From: an uncultured Ruminococcus sp.
GTDB lineage: Bacteria > Bacillota > Clostridia > Oscillospirales > Acutalibacteraceae
NCBI GenBank assembly: GCA_900543095.1
Contig: UQQD01000021.1
Span: forward strand, 1-23,155
Reading direction: 5' to 3'
Length of the DNA stretch: 23,155 nucleotides
Made by a program: the position numbers and the translations under genes. The notes below the pieces were generated by a model. That model saw only the letters and a program-made list of their open reading frames with translations. It had not been told where the DNA came from and searched no databases. How positions within the stretch are numbered: the first letter of the stretch is position 1; each line of letters opens with the position of its first letter. Below are positions 1-7,592 of this stretch, piece by piece.

Positions 1-199
1 TTGCCGACAAAGGGTTTGCCGTTTTCGCAGAAAACGCCCCTACATTAAGCAATGTTCTATAAACAAGCGGAACGGTCAAGACCGTTCCCTACAGATAATC
101 GCAGGCGAACACTACACATTTTGACCGTTCCCTACAGATAATTGCAGGCGAACGCTACACATTTTAACCGTTCCCTACAATACCGAACGATTCTATCAT
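1..199. repeat. Palindrome-rich intergenic repeat cluster 1
   Basis: No gene is seen here. The first 55 bases match the block starting at 10156 almost exactly, so the window opens inside a dispersed repeat. Visible parts are a CGTTTTC/GAAAACG hairpin, a 9-bp perfect palindrome at 69-88 (arms GGAACGGTC and GACCGTTCC around AA), and a 43-bp direct tandem repeat (81-123, 124-166, partial 167-180) starting ACCGTTCCCTACAGATAAT. The copy at 10231-10273 has only one such 43-bp unit, so copy number varies between loci. The cluster lies just beyond the stop codon of exoA. Confidence 0.85.
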
Positions 200-202
200 C
201 AG

Positions 203-961
203 TTACAAATCCACCGTAAGCTCAACGGGGCAATGGTCAGAACCGAATACTTCGGTGTGAATATCGGCGCTTATCAGTTTTTCGTCAAGCGATTTTGAGG
301 TTATAAAATAATCAATACGCCAGCCTGCGTTCTTCTCCCTTGCCTTAAATCTATATGACCACCAGGAATATATGCCCTCCCTGTCGGGATAAAAACGGCG
401 GAAAGTATCGGTAAAGCCGCTTTCAAGCAGGGCTGTCATCTTTGAGCGTTCTTCGTCGGTAAAGCCTGCGTTTTTGCGGTTCGTCTTGGGATTTTTGAGG
501 TCAATCTCGTTATGTGCGACGTTTAAATCTCCGCAAAGAATCACGGGCTTTTTACTGTCAAGCTCTTTAAGATAAGCAAGAAAAGCGTCCTCCCACGCCA
601 TTCGGTAATCAAGACGTTTAAGCTCGTTTTGTGAGTTCGGAGTATAGCAGGTGACTGCATAAAAATTATCAAACTCTGCGGTAATCACTCTTCCCTCTTT
701 GTCGTGTTCCTCTATCCCTATTCCGTAGGAAACCGAAATCGGCTCTTCCTTTGTAAACATCGCTGTTCCGGAATATCCCTTCCTTTCGGCGTAATTCCAA
801 TACTGATGATAGCCCGAAAGCTCAAGGTCAATCTGCCCGAGCTGAAGCTTTGTTTCCTGAACGCAGAATATATCCGCGTCAACATCGTTAAAAAAGTCAA
901 GAAATCCCTTGGTAACGCAAGCCCTAAGTCCGTTTACGTTCCACGAAATCAATTTTTTCAT
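203..961 (-). CDS. exoA: Exodeoxyribonuclease III (AP endonuclease, ExoA/Xth family)
   Basis: This is a 252-residue member of the exonuclease III/AP endonuclease family, which nicks DNA 5' of abasic sites and has 3'-5' exonuclease and 3'-phosphatase activity in base-excision repair. The family signatures are all visible: SWNVNGLRA near the N-terminus, the metal-binding Glu in CVQETKLQ (E36), the GDLNVAHNEIDL block (D145, N147), the WRIDYF block, and the C-terminal GSDHCPV with catalytic H243. The length is normal for the family. The ATG at 961 is preceded by GGGTG about 7 nt upstream, and a good sigma-A promoter lies directly upstream. It is transcribed away from sigK. It looks intact and cytoplasmic. 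Confidence 0.96.
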   Translation of the reverse strand: MKKLISWNVNGLRACVTKGFLDFFNDVDADIFCVQETKLQLGQIDLELSGYHQYWNYAERKGYSGTAMFTKEEPISVSYGIGIEEHDKEGRVITAEFDNFYAVTCYTPNSQNELKRLDYRMAWEDAFLAYLKELDSKKPVILCGDLNVAHNEIDLKNPKTNRKNAGFTDEERSKMTALLESGFTDTFRRFYPDREGIYSWWSYRFKAREKNAGWRIDYFITSKSLDEKLISADIHTEVFGSDHCPVELTVDL

Positions 962-977
962 ATTATCACCCGAATAA

Positions 978-1006
978 AGTATAACCTACAACGCATTTCT
1001 TGGCAA
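978..1006 (-). promoter_or_regulatory. Sigma-A type promoter of exoA
   Basis: On the minus strand there is TTGCCA (-35, 1006-1001), a 17-nt spacer and TATACT (-10, 983-978). Transcription would start near 971, only about 10 nt before the exoA ATG, so the leader is very short and holds little more than the ribosome binding site. Confidence 0.65.
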
Positions 1007-1069
1007 GTTTTTATTTTGTACAGGCAAATTCAGGCGAGTGTGCGAATAAGATTAATCGGTGGTGATATT

Positions 1070-1765
1070 ATGCCGGATATACTCGGAATTTTGGGACAAT
1101 ACGTTTGTTTTTTCATTCTGCACGTCTGCGGTTCGGGCTCGTTTCCGAAGCCCTTGTCCGAAAAACAGGAACGTGAGTATCTTGAAAAATTCGCAAACGG
1201 CGATATGGAAGCCAGAAACAAGCTGGTTGAACACAATCTGCGGCTTGTTGCTCACATTATTAAAAAATATTACGGCACACAAAGCGAACAGGACGACCTC
1301 GTTTCAATCGGAACTATCGGACTTATAAAGGCGATAAACACCTTTGACCCCAACAAAAACATTCGCCTCAGCTCTTATGCGAGCAGGTGCATTGAAAACG
1401 AAATACTTATGCACTTTCGCAATGCAAAGAAAGCGGCTCAGGATATTTCGCTCAACGAAGCTATTGATACCGACAAGGACGGCAATCCGCTCACTTTGCT
1501 TGATATTATGTCGGTAGACGACAACATTCTTGACAATCTTGACACAAAGCTGAACAGCAAAAAGCTCGGACAATTTATCAGCGAAGAGCTTGAACCCAGA
1601 GAGAAAAAGATAATTCTTATGCGCTACGGACTCGGCGGAAAAGAACCTATGACGCAGAAAAAGGTCGCAAAGGTGCTGAATATTTCACGCTCGTATGTAA
1701 GCAGAATTGAAACCAAGGCGCTGAAAAAGCTCAGGCGCAGGTTTGAAACAAGCTCAAATCTGTAA
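1070..1765 (+). CDS. sigK: Sporulation sigma factor SigK (pro-sigma-K)
   Basis: This is a 231-residue sigma-70 family factor of the SigE/SigK group, the late mother-cell factor that drives coat and cortex genes. Region 2 contains LVEHNLRLVAHIIKKYY, LVSIGTIGLIKAI and SYASRCIENEILMHFR; region 4 contains LEPREKKIILMRYGLGG and the helix-turn-helix VAKVLNISRSYVSRIE. The first ~20 residues are hydrophobic (MPDILGILGQYVCFFILHV) and precede FPKPLS, as in pro-SigK of Bacillus, where SpoIVFB removes a similar pro-peptide. I chose the ATG at 1070 because GGTGGTGAT lies just upstream and the product then begins with a canonical pro-sequence; the in-frame opening further upstream runs antisense through exoA. 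The gene is uninterrupted, with no skin-type insertion. SpoIVFB is not in the window. Confidence 0.94.
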   Translation: MPDILGILGQYVCFFILHVCGSGSFPKPLSEKQEREYLEKFANGDMEARNKLVEHNLRLVAHIIKKYYGTQSEQDDLVSIGTIGLIKAINTFDPNKNIRLSSYASRCIENEILMHFRNAKKAAQDISLNEAIDTDKDGNPLTLLDIMSVDDNILDNLDTKLNSKKLGQFISEELEPREKKIILMRYGLGGKEPMTQKKVAKVLNISRSYVSRIETKALKKLRRRFETSSNL

Positions 1766-1842
1766 TATTTTTGGCATTTTAATCTATATTTACTGTAAAA
1801 ATTTATTTGTTTCTTAATTTGTTGCTTTTTTGTCAATATAGG

Positions 1843-1871
1843 TAGAAATAATTTAAATTTTATGATAGAAT
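1843..1871 (+). promoter_or_regulatory. Probable extended -10 promoter of the kinase/hydrogenase run
   Basis: There is a weak -35 (TAGAAA, 1843-1848), a 17-nt spacer and a -10 TAGAAT (1866-1871) with a TG dinucleotide at 1863-1864, giving an extended -10. The start would fall near 1878, about 36 nt before the ATG at 1914. An alternative is TTGTCA at 1830 with TAAATT at 1854 (18-nt spacer). I see no other promoter until the terminator at 7507, so this may serve all six genes. The sigK-to-kinase gap is otherwise AT-rich without a clear terminator. Confidence 0.45.
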
Positions 1872-1913
1872 AGAGATGCTTAAGTATTGATTAATAAAGA
1901 CGGAGGACCAAAA

Positions 1914-2663
1914 ATGAATCTTGACAGAGTTATTGCTGTAAGAAACACAAAGACCGTTTATCATGACGGCGACAAATGTATTAAAGTATTTAACGAGAAT
2001 TTTTCTAAATCCGATGTTTTAAACGAAGCCCTTAATCAGGCAAGAATAGAAGAACTCGGACTGAGAATACCCAAAATACTCGAAGTAAGTATGGTTGACG
2101 GTAAGTGGGCCATTGTTTCGCAGTTTATAAATGGAAAGACGCTTTCTCAGCTTATGAAAGAAGAACCGAACAAAAAGGACGAATATATTGATATGCTTGT
2201 TGACCTTCAGCTTGAGGTCCAGAGCAAGACCTGCCCCCTGCTTAACAAGCTGAAAGACAAGATGAATTACAAAATAATGGCGACCGACCTTGACGCAACA
2301 ACAAGATATGACCTGCACACCCGCCTTGAGGGTATGCCGAAGCACAACAAGGTTTGCCACGGAGATTTTTGCCCGTCCAATGTTATTGTGACCGACGACG
2401 GCACACCGTATATAATCGACTGGGCGCACGCCACTCAGGGCAATGCGTCCGCCGATGCGGCTACAACATATCTTACCTTTGTTCTGAGATATGACAAAGC
2501 TATGGCGGACGAATATTTAAAGCTGTTTTGTCAAAAAAGCAAAACCGCAATGCAGTATGTTCAAAAATGGATGCCTATTGTTGCCGCATCTCACCTTTTG
2601 AACAGCAATGAAACCGAAAAAGAACTTTTACTCAACTGGGTAAATGTTGTTGAATACGAATAA
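1914..2663 (+). CDS. Aminoglycoside phosphotransferase/choline kinase-fold protein
   Basis: This 249-residue protein has the APH/choline-kinase fold (Pfam APH type). Seen directly: a candidate nucleotide-binding Lys in GDKCIKVF, the hinge-like segment IVSQFINGKTLSQLM, the catalytic-loop motif HGDFCPSNV (H149, D151, N156), and the metal-binding Asp in YIIDWAHA (D169). The substrate cannot be read from sequence; the family includes antibiotic, choline, homoserine and sugar kinases, and nothing here argues for antibiotic resistance specifically. The ATG at 1914 follows GGAGGACCAAAA; an upstream TTG at 1887 would place the Shine-Dalgarno inside the gene. The stop is only 25 nt before the first ferredoxin gene, so co-transcription with the hydrogenase genes is likely, although a functional link is not shown. 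Confidence 0.85.
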   Translation: MNLDRVIAVRNTKTVYHDGDKCIKVFNENFSKSDVLNEALNQARIEELGLRIPKILEVSMVDGKWAIVSQFINGKTLSQLMKEEPNKKDEYIDMLVDLQLEVQSKTCPLLNKLKDKMNYKIMATDLDATTRYDLHTRLEGMPKHNKVCHGDFCPSNVIVTDDGTPYIIDWAHATQGNASADAATTYLTFVLRYDKAMADEYLKLFCQKSKTAMQYVQKWMPIVAASHLLNSNETEKELLLNWVNVVEYE

Positions 2664-2688
2664 TATTTCAATTAAAGGAGTGGAAAGA

Positions 2689-2928
2689 ATGAAGGTTACA
2701 GTCTGTATCGGTTCTTCCTGCCACATTAAGGGCTCACGGCAGGTAGTTGAACAGCTGCAAAAAATGATTTATGAGAGCGGTCTCGGCGAAAAGGTTGAGC
2801 TGGGAGGAACTTTCTGTATGAACAAGTGTCAGCAGGGAGTTTGCGTTACTGTCGGCGACAATTTTTATTCGGTAACGCCCGATAATGTCAATGAATTTTT
2901 TGACAACGAAATCAAGGCAAAGGTGTAA
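2689..2928 (+). CDS. Small thioredoxin-like [2Fe-2S] ferredoxin (NuoE/HydC-like), copy 1
   Basis: This 79-residue protein matches the thioredoxin-like [2Fe-2S] ferredoxin fold of the NuoE/24-kDa subunit family. It has C6-x4-C11 in CIGSSCHIKGS and C43-x3-C47 in GTFCMNKC, which are the four expected cluster ligands, plus an extra C52. Such domains pass electrons in NADH dehydrogenases and in multimeric or sensory [FeFe] hydrogenases. The ATG at 2689 is preceded by AAAGGAG; the longer in-frame reading from 2644 overlaps the kinase gene and has no better start. It lies 3 nt upstream of a paralogue with nearly the same N-terminus, suggesting tandem duplication. It most likely exchanges electrons with the adjacent hydrogenase-like proteins (inference). 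Confidence 0.88.
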   Translation: MKVTVCIGSSCHIKGSRQVVEQLQKMIYESGLGEKVELGGTFCMNKCQQGVCVTVGDNFYSVTPDNVNEFFDNEIKAKV

Positions 2929-2931
2929 AAT

Positions 2932-3192
2932 ATGATTATTCAAATCTGTATCGGCTCATCGTGTCACCTCAAGGGCAGTGAACAGCTTGTAAAGCTGTTT
3001 CAGGACGCAGTTCAAAAGTACGACTTGGACAAGGAGGTTGCGCTTGCTGGCAGCTTTTGCACGGGCAAATGCAACAGAGTAGGCGTTACCGTTCAGGTTG
3101 ACGACGAGATTTATACGGGTATTACCCCCGAAGAATTTAACGATTTTTTCAGAGATAAGGTATTGATACCGCTCGGCAGGGAAGGTGAGTGA
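2932..3192 (+). CDS. Small thioredoxin-like [2Fe-2S] ferredoxin (NuoE/HydC-like), copy 2
   Basis: This is an 86-residue paralogue of the preceding gene. The ligands C6, C11 (CIGSSCHLKGS) and C43, C47 (GSFCTGKC) are kept, while the additional Cys of copy 1 is missing and the C-terminus is longer and charged (LIPLGREGE). Both copies share TPDN/TPEE-type helices near the end (VNEFF, FNDFF). The start at 2932 is 3 nt after the previous stop, which implies translational coupling; the purine-rich AAGGCAAAGG just upstream serves as ribosome binding site. The stop at 3190-3192 is followed 4 nt later by the next ATG. The two copies could form a dimer or have different partners; the sequence cannot tell which. 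Confidence 0.87.
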   Translation: MIIQICIGSSCHLKGSEQLVKLFQDAVQKYDLDKEVALAGSFCTGKCNRVGVTVQVDDEIYTGITPEEFNDFFRDKVLIPLGREGE

Positions 3193-3196
3193 TAAT

Positions 3197-4873
3197 ATGC
3201 AGGATTGTCTTACGCTAAAAAAATCCAACTGCAAAAACTGCTACAAGTGCATACGCCACTGTCCCGTTAAGTCTATCCGTTTTTCGGGGAATCAGGCGCA
3301 TATCATTAACGATGAATGTATTTTGTGCGGACACTGTTTTGTTGTCTGTCCGCAGAATGCAAAGCAGATAGTTGACGAAACCGAAAAGGTCCGTGTGCTG
3401 CTGCAAAGCGGCGATCCCGTAGTTGTAAGCCTTGCGCCGTCGTTTATTGCAAATTATGACGGCGTCGGAATCAATGCTATGCGTGAGGCGCTTAAAAAGC
3501 TGGGCTTTTATGATGCCGAAGAAACGGCAATCGGCGCAACTATAGTAAAAAACGAATACGAAAGAATGTTAAACGAGGACAACAGGGATATTATTATTTC
3601 CTCCTGCTGTCACTCAATAAACCTGCTTATTCAAAAGTATTTTCCGAGAGAGCTTGAATTTCTTGCAGATGTTCTCTCCCCTATGCAGGCGCATTGCAGG
3701 GACATTAAAAAAAGAATACCAAACGCTAAAACAGTCTTTATCGGTCCGTGCGTTGCCAAAAAAGACGAAGCGGAGCATTATGACGACATTGTTGACGCCG
3801 TGCTTACGTTTGAGGAGCTTACGGAGTGGTTTAAGCGTGAAAACATCGAGCTGAAGCAAGAGATAGTGCCGAACGACGAAACAAGAGCCAGGTTCTTCCC
3901 AACTACGGGCGGAATACTGAAAACTATGTCGCTTGACAACAAAAATTATACATATCTTGCACTTGACGGCGTTGAAAACTGCATTGCCGCCCTGCAGGAT
4001 ATTGAAAACGGCAAAATCCACAGGTGCTTTATCGAGATGTCGTCCTGCATCGGAAGCTGCGTTGGCGGTCCCGTTATGGAAAAATACCACCGCAGTCCCG
4101 TTAAGGATTATATGGCGGTTGCAAATTTTGCAGGCACAAAGGACTTTGACGTTTTGCAGCCCGACTCAACGGAGGTAAGAAAATATTTTCAGATAATTGA
4201 GCGCAACACAAAGGCTCCGTCGGAACGTGAGATAAACGAGATCCTGCATCAGATGGGAAAATTCTCGCCCGAACAGGAGCTTAACTGCGGTTCGTGCGGA
4301 TATGACACCTGCCGTGAAAAGGCTGTTGCGATATATCAGGGCAAGGCGGAAATCTCAATGTGCCTGCCCTATCTCAAAGACAAGGCTGAGAGCTTTTCGG
4401 ACACTATCGTTAAAAACACTCCGAATGGTCTGATAGTTTTAAACGACCAGCTTGAAGTACAGCAGATAAACTCAGCCGCTCTCAAAATTATGAATTTGCG
4501 CTCCGAATCCGACGTGCTCGGCGATCAGGTGGTAAGAATTCTTGATCCGGGCGTATTTATGAAGGTTCAGCAAACCCAAAGGGGCGTTTATAACGACAGG
4601 GTTTATCTTGCCGAATACAACAGGTTTGTTGAACAGACGGTAATTCCCGCAAAAGAAAGCCATATGCTGATATGTATTATGACCGATGTCACCGACGAAG
4701 AAAACGAGCGTCAGAAAAAAGAAGAAATCAGCCGTCAGACCGTTGAGGTTGCCGACAAGGTGGTTGACAAGCAGATGAGGATTGTTCAGGAGATTGCTTC
4801 CCTGCTCGGCGAAACCGCGGCGGAAACAAAGATAGCATTATCAAAGCTGAAGGAGTCGATCGCCGATGAATGA
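3197..4873 (+). CDS. Sensory-type (group C-like) [FeFe]-hydrogenase homologue with FeS and PAS domains
   Basis: This is a 558-residue multidomain protein. Residues 10-60 hold two CxxCxxCxxxC motifs for a 2[4Fe-4S] ferredoxin. Residues ~70-310 are the H-cluster domain with all three signature loops in modified form: SSCCHS (C137, C138), IGPCVAKKDE (C185), and EMSSCIGSCVGGP (C284, C288). The EMSSC/GSC form and His in place of Pro in loop 1 resemble the sensory group C rather than catalytic group A. Next come a C-x2-C-x4-C-x16-C iron-sulfur motif (C364, C367, C372, C389), a PAS domain (~401-496) starting NTPNGLIVLND, and a C-terminal coiled coil (~497-555). I prefer ATG 3197 because AAGGTGAG lies 7 nt upstream; GTG 3185 would add four residues. 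The end overlaps the phosphatase gene by 8 nt, suggesting stoichiometric expression. A role as H2/redox sensor is inferred. The maturases HydEFG are not in the window. Confidence 0.88.
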   Translation: MQDCLTLKKSNCKNCYKCIRHCPVKSIRFSGNQAHIINDECILCGHCFVVCPQNAKQIVDETEKVRVLLQSGDPVVVSLAPSFIANYDGVGINAMREALKKLGFYDAEETAIGATIVKNEYERMLNEDNRDIIISSCCHSINLLIQKYFPRELEFLADVLSPMQAHCRDIKKRIPNAKTVFIGPCVAKKDEAEHYDDIVDAVLTFEELTEWFKRENIELKQEIVPNDETRARFFPTTGGILKTMSLDNKNYTYLALDGVENCIAALQDIENGKIHRCFIEMSSCIGSCVGGPVMEKYHRSPVKDYMAVANFAGTKDFDVLQPDSTEVRKYFQIIERNTKAPSEREINEILHQMGKFSPEQELNCGSCGYDTCREKAVAIYQGKAEISMCLPYLKDKAESFSDTIVKNTPNGLIVLNDQLEVQQINSAALKIMNLRSESDVLGDQVVRILDPGVFMKVQQTQRGVYNDRVYLAEYNRFVEQTVIPAKESHMLICIMTDVTDEENERQKKEEISRQTVEVADKVVDKQMRIVQEIASLLGETAAETKIALSKLKESIADE

Positions 4874-6038
4874 TTTGTGCGCTGACATCGGATACAAAAG
4901 TATATATCATTACGGCGAACAGCTCTGCGGAGATCACGTTGACATTGTCGAACAGGGCGATAACTCTACCGTCATAGTTCTTGCGGACGGCTTGGGAAGC
5001 GGCGTTAAGGCAAGCATATTGTCAACGCTTACATCAAAGATAATCTCAACAATGATGGCGGAGGGACTGTCGCTTGAAGAATGTGTTTCTACCATTGCCG
5101 CAACACTCCCCGTGTGCTCGGTAAGAGGCGTTGCGTATTCCACGTTTACTATAATTCATCTCATCAACAACACAACCGCCGAGCTGATACAATACGACAA
5201 TCCGCATATCATTCTTATTCGTGATGATGAAATATATAATTATCCCGAAACCGAAATGAGCATCGGCGGAAAGCAGATATATAAATCGGTAATCAGATTA
5301 CAGGAAAACGACATTTTTGTCGCTATGAGCGACGGATGTCCGCACGCGGGAATCGGCATAGCATATAACTTCGGCTGGAAGCGTGACGACATTGCGGAAT
5401 TTATGCAAAGCCTTGCTCCGGCAGGCTATACCGCAAAAACCCTCTCCACCATTCTTGTTGACGAATGTAACAAGCTCTATGGCGGAGAACCCGGCGACGA
5501 CGCTACTGCGTGCATTGTCAGGATAAGAAAGCGTGTCCCGATGAATCTGCTGTTCGGCCCCCCGTCAAGCCGTGACGACAGCGACAGAATGATGAGCCTT
5601 TTCTTTTCAAAAGAGGGCAAGCATATTATCTGCGGCGGCACCACCTCGTCTATTGCCGCAAAATGGCTCGGCAAGCCCCTGAGAGCAAGCCTGAGCTATG
5701 AAAGCAGCGATGTTCCGCCTACTGCGGAAATCGAGGGCGTTGATCTGGTTACGGAGGGCGTTATTACAATAAATAAGGTTCTTGAATACGCCAAGGATTA
5801 CCTAAAGGATAACGAAAGCTACGAACACTGGAGCCTTAAAAACGACGGCGCTTCACAGATTTGCAGGCTTTTGTTTGAAGAGGCGACCGACATCAACTTC
5901 TATGTCGGCAGGGCGGTAAACCCCGCTCACCAAAACCCTGATCTGCCTATCAATTTTAATATAAAAATGAACCTTGTTCAGGAGCTTTCAAAGGCTCTTA
6001 AACAGATGGGAAAGAAAATTAAGGTAAGCTATTTTTAA
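4866..6038 (+). CDS. SpoIIE/PP2C-type serine/threonine phosphatase
   Basis: This 390-residue protein has an N-terminal SpoIIE-like PP2C domain (about 1-222) with metal-binding signatures VLADGLGSGVKAS (D41, G42), FVAMSDGCPHAG (D156, G157) and EPGDDATACIV (D211, D212). Proteins of this family dephosphorylate phosphoserine/threonine, often on STAS-type anti-sigma antagonists. Residues ~225-390 form a second domain (from NLLFGPPSSRDD to the end) that I cannot assign to a named family; it contains GGTTSSIAAKWLGK and no membrane segment. The ATG overlaps the stop of the hydrogenase-PAS gene by 8 nt, with AGGAG 10 nt upstream. The lack of transmembrane segments separates it from true SpoIIE. It is probably the output enzyme for the upstream sensor (inference). 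Confidence 0.88.
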   Translation: MNDLCADIGYKSIYHYGEQLCGDHVDIVEQGDNSTVIVLADGLGSGVKASILSTLTSKIISTMMAEGLSLEECVSTIAATLPVCSVRGVAYSTFTIIHLINNTTAELIQYDNPHIILIRDDEIYNYPETEMSIGGKQIYKSVIRLQENDIFVAMSDGCPHAGIGIAYNFGWKRDDIAEFMQSLAPAGYTAKTLSTILVDECNKLYGGEPGDDATACIVRIRKRVPMNLLFGPPSSRDDSDRMMSLFFSKEGKHIICGGTTSSIAAKWLGKPLRASLSYESSDVPPTAEIEGVDLVTEGVITINKVLEYAKDYLKDNESYEHWSLKNDGASQICRLLFEEATDINFYVGRAVNPAHQNPDLPINFNIKMNLVQELSKALKQMGKKIKVSYF

Positions 6039-6053
6039 GGAGTAAGATGCACA

Positions 6054-7478
6054 ATGAGAAAATTTGATACCAAAGTACAGTACCTCAAATACAAAGTACT
6101 CAGAGAAGTTGCAAAGCAGGCTTGGAACGACACATTGCTTGAAAAGCTGATTGACATTCCGAAAATCATAGTTCCGGGCAAAACCCCTACTATGCGCTGC
6201 TGCGTTTACAAGGAGAGGGCTATACTTGAAGAACGTGTTAAGCTGGCTATGGGCGGCAACAAGGAAAATCCGAATGTTGTTGAGGTTATCGACATTGCGT
6301 GCGACGAATGTCCTGCCGCAGGCTATGAAGTGACCGATTCCTGCCGAGGCTGTCTTGCTCACAGATGTGAGGACGTGTGCAGAAGAGGAGCAATTTCATT
6401 TGACAACAACCACGTTGCTCATATTGACAAGTCAAAATGCGTTGAGTGCGGTCAGTGCGCCAAGGTCTGCCCCTATACGGCTATTGTAAACCGCAAAAGA
6501 CCGTGTCAGAACGCCTGTAAAATAAAGGCTATCTCTATCAATGACGACAACGCCGCTTCGATTGACAACAACACCTGCATTTCCTGCGGTGCGTGCGTTT
6601 ATCAGTGCCCGTTCGGCGCCATTATGGACAAATCGTTTATACTCAATGTTATTGACCTTATCAAAAAGAGCAAGCAGGGCAAAAGCTACAAGCTGTATGC
6701 CGTAGTTGCTCCGTCAATTTCAAGCCAGTTTACATACGCAAAGCTCGGTCAGGTAATTACAGGCTTAAAAAAGCTTGGCTTCCACACCGTTGTCGAGGCG
6801 GCTCTGGGCGCAGATATGGTAGCTCAGGCTGAATCAAAAGAGCTTGCGGAAAAGGGCTTTTTGACAAGCTCCTGCTGTCCTGCGTTTGTATCATACGTTA
6901 AAAAATCTTACCCCGCTCTGGAACAGTATGTTTCACACAACCTTTCCCCTATGGCAACGATTGCAAAGTATATTAAGGACACAACCGAAAACGCAAAAAT
7001 AGTATTTATCGGTCCGTGCGTAGCCAAAAAAATGGAAGCACAGCTTGACGCAGTTAAGCCGTATATAGATTCGGTGCTTACGTTTGAAGAACTCCAGGCG
7101 CTGTTTGACAGCCGTGACATTGACATCACTACGCTTGAAGAGGGCGTGCTTGACAATGCGTCCTACTTTGGCAGAATTTTTGCACGCTGCGGCGGTCTTG
7201 CCGATGCTGTTGCCGAAGGTCTTAAAGAACAGGGACTTGACGACTTTGAGCTTAAAGCAGTTTCGTGCGACGGCATTGAGGAATGTAAAAAGGCGCTGCT
7301 TAAAAAGAATAAAAACGTCTTGCAGGAAAACTTCATTGAAGGTATGGCCTGCGTGGGCGGCTGTATCGGCGGCGCAGGCTGTCTGACGCACGGCGAAAAG
7401 AACAAGGCTCAGGTTGACAAATACGGCAAGGAAGCATACGAAAAAACTATTATGGACGCAATTTCGGTGCTGAAATAG
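6054..7478 (+). CDS. [FeFe] hydrogenase, group B-like, with multiple [4Fe-4S] clusters
   Basis: This is a 474-residue monomeric [FeFe]-hydrogenase-type protein. Residues ~80-195 carry repeated cysteine motifs (CRGCLAHRCEDVC, CVECGQCAKVCP, PCQNAC, CISCGACVYQCP), enough for about four [4Fe-4S] clusters. The H-cluster domain has loop 1 TSSCCPAF (C274, C275), loop 2 IGPCVAKKME (C322) and loop 3 EGMACVGGCIGGAG (C433, C437). All four H-cluster cysteines and the proton-path cysteine are present, so catalysis is possible. IGPC instead of MPC in loop 2 fits the clostridial group B enzymes rather than group A. It starts 15 nt after the phosphatase stop, with AAGGAG 11 nt upstream of the ATG; an ATG at 6047 is out of frame. 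Whether it makes, consumes or senses H2 is not settled by sequence. Confidence 0.9.
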   Translation: MRKFDTKVQYLKYKVLREVAKQAWNDTLLEKLIDIPKIIVPGKTPTMRCCVYKERAILEERVKLAMGGNKENPNVVEVIDIACDECPAAGYEVTDSCRGCLAHRCEDVCRRGAISFDNNHVAHIDKSKCVECGQCAKVCPYTAIVNRKRPCQNACKIKAISINDDNAASIDNNTCISCGACVYQCPFGAIMDKSFILNVIDLIKKSKQGKSYKLYAVVAPSISSQFTYAKLGQVITGLKKLGFHTVVEAALGADMVAQAESKELAEKGFLTSSCCPAFVSYVKKSYPALEQYVSHNLSPMATIAKYIKDTTENAKIVFIGPCVAKKMEAQLDAVKPYIDSVLTFEELQALFDSRDIDITTLEEGVLDNASYFGRIFARCGGLADAVAEGLKEQGLDDFELKAVSCDGIEECKKALLKKNKNVLQENFIEGMACVGGCIGGAGCLTHGEKNKAQVDKYGKEAYEKTIMDAISVLK

Positions 7479-7506
7479 ACTTGGTTTTATATTAATATAT
7501 ATACGC

Positions 7507-7540
7507 AAAAAGGGTGAACACAATGATGTTCACCCTTTTT
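7507..7540. terminator. Bidirectional intrinsic terminator between hydrogenase operon and nadC
   Basis: There is a 14-bp perfect stem (7507-7520 with 7527-7540) around a 6-nt loop, with AAAAA at one base and TTTTT at the other. Read on either strand it gives a GC-containing hairpin followed by a U tract, so it can end both the hydrogenase run (+) and the nadB-nadC operon (-). Confidence 0.92.
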
Positions 7541-7592
7541 GTCTGTCTTTAAATCAGAGCTTGCAAAAGCCCGTTTTTAGTATTGTTTAGTA

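Noticed and set aside
704..1069. Long N-terminal extension of the sigK reading frame
   Set aside because: It runs antisense through exoA. The ATG at 1070 has a ribosome binding site and gives a normal pro-SigK N-terminus.
1914..2663. Aminoglycoside resistance gene
   Set aside because: Only the general kinase fold is visible. The location and the lack of mobile elements do not support a resistance role.
6908..7523. Open frames antisense to the hydrogenase gene
   Set aside because: They are shadows of the strongly supported coding frame on the plus strand.
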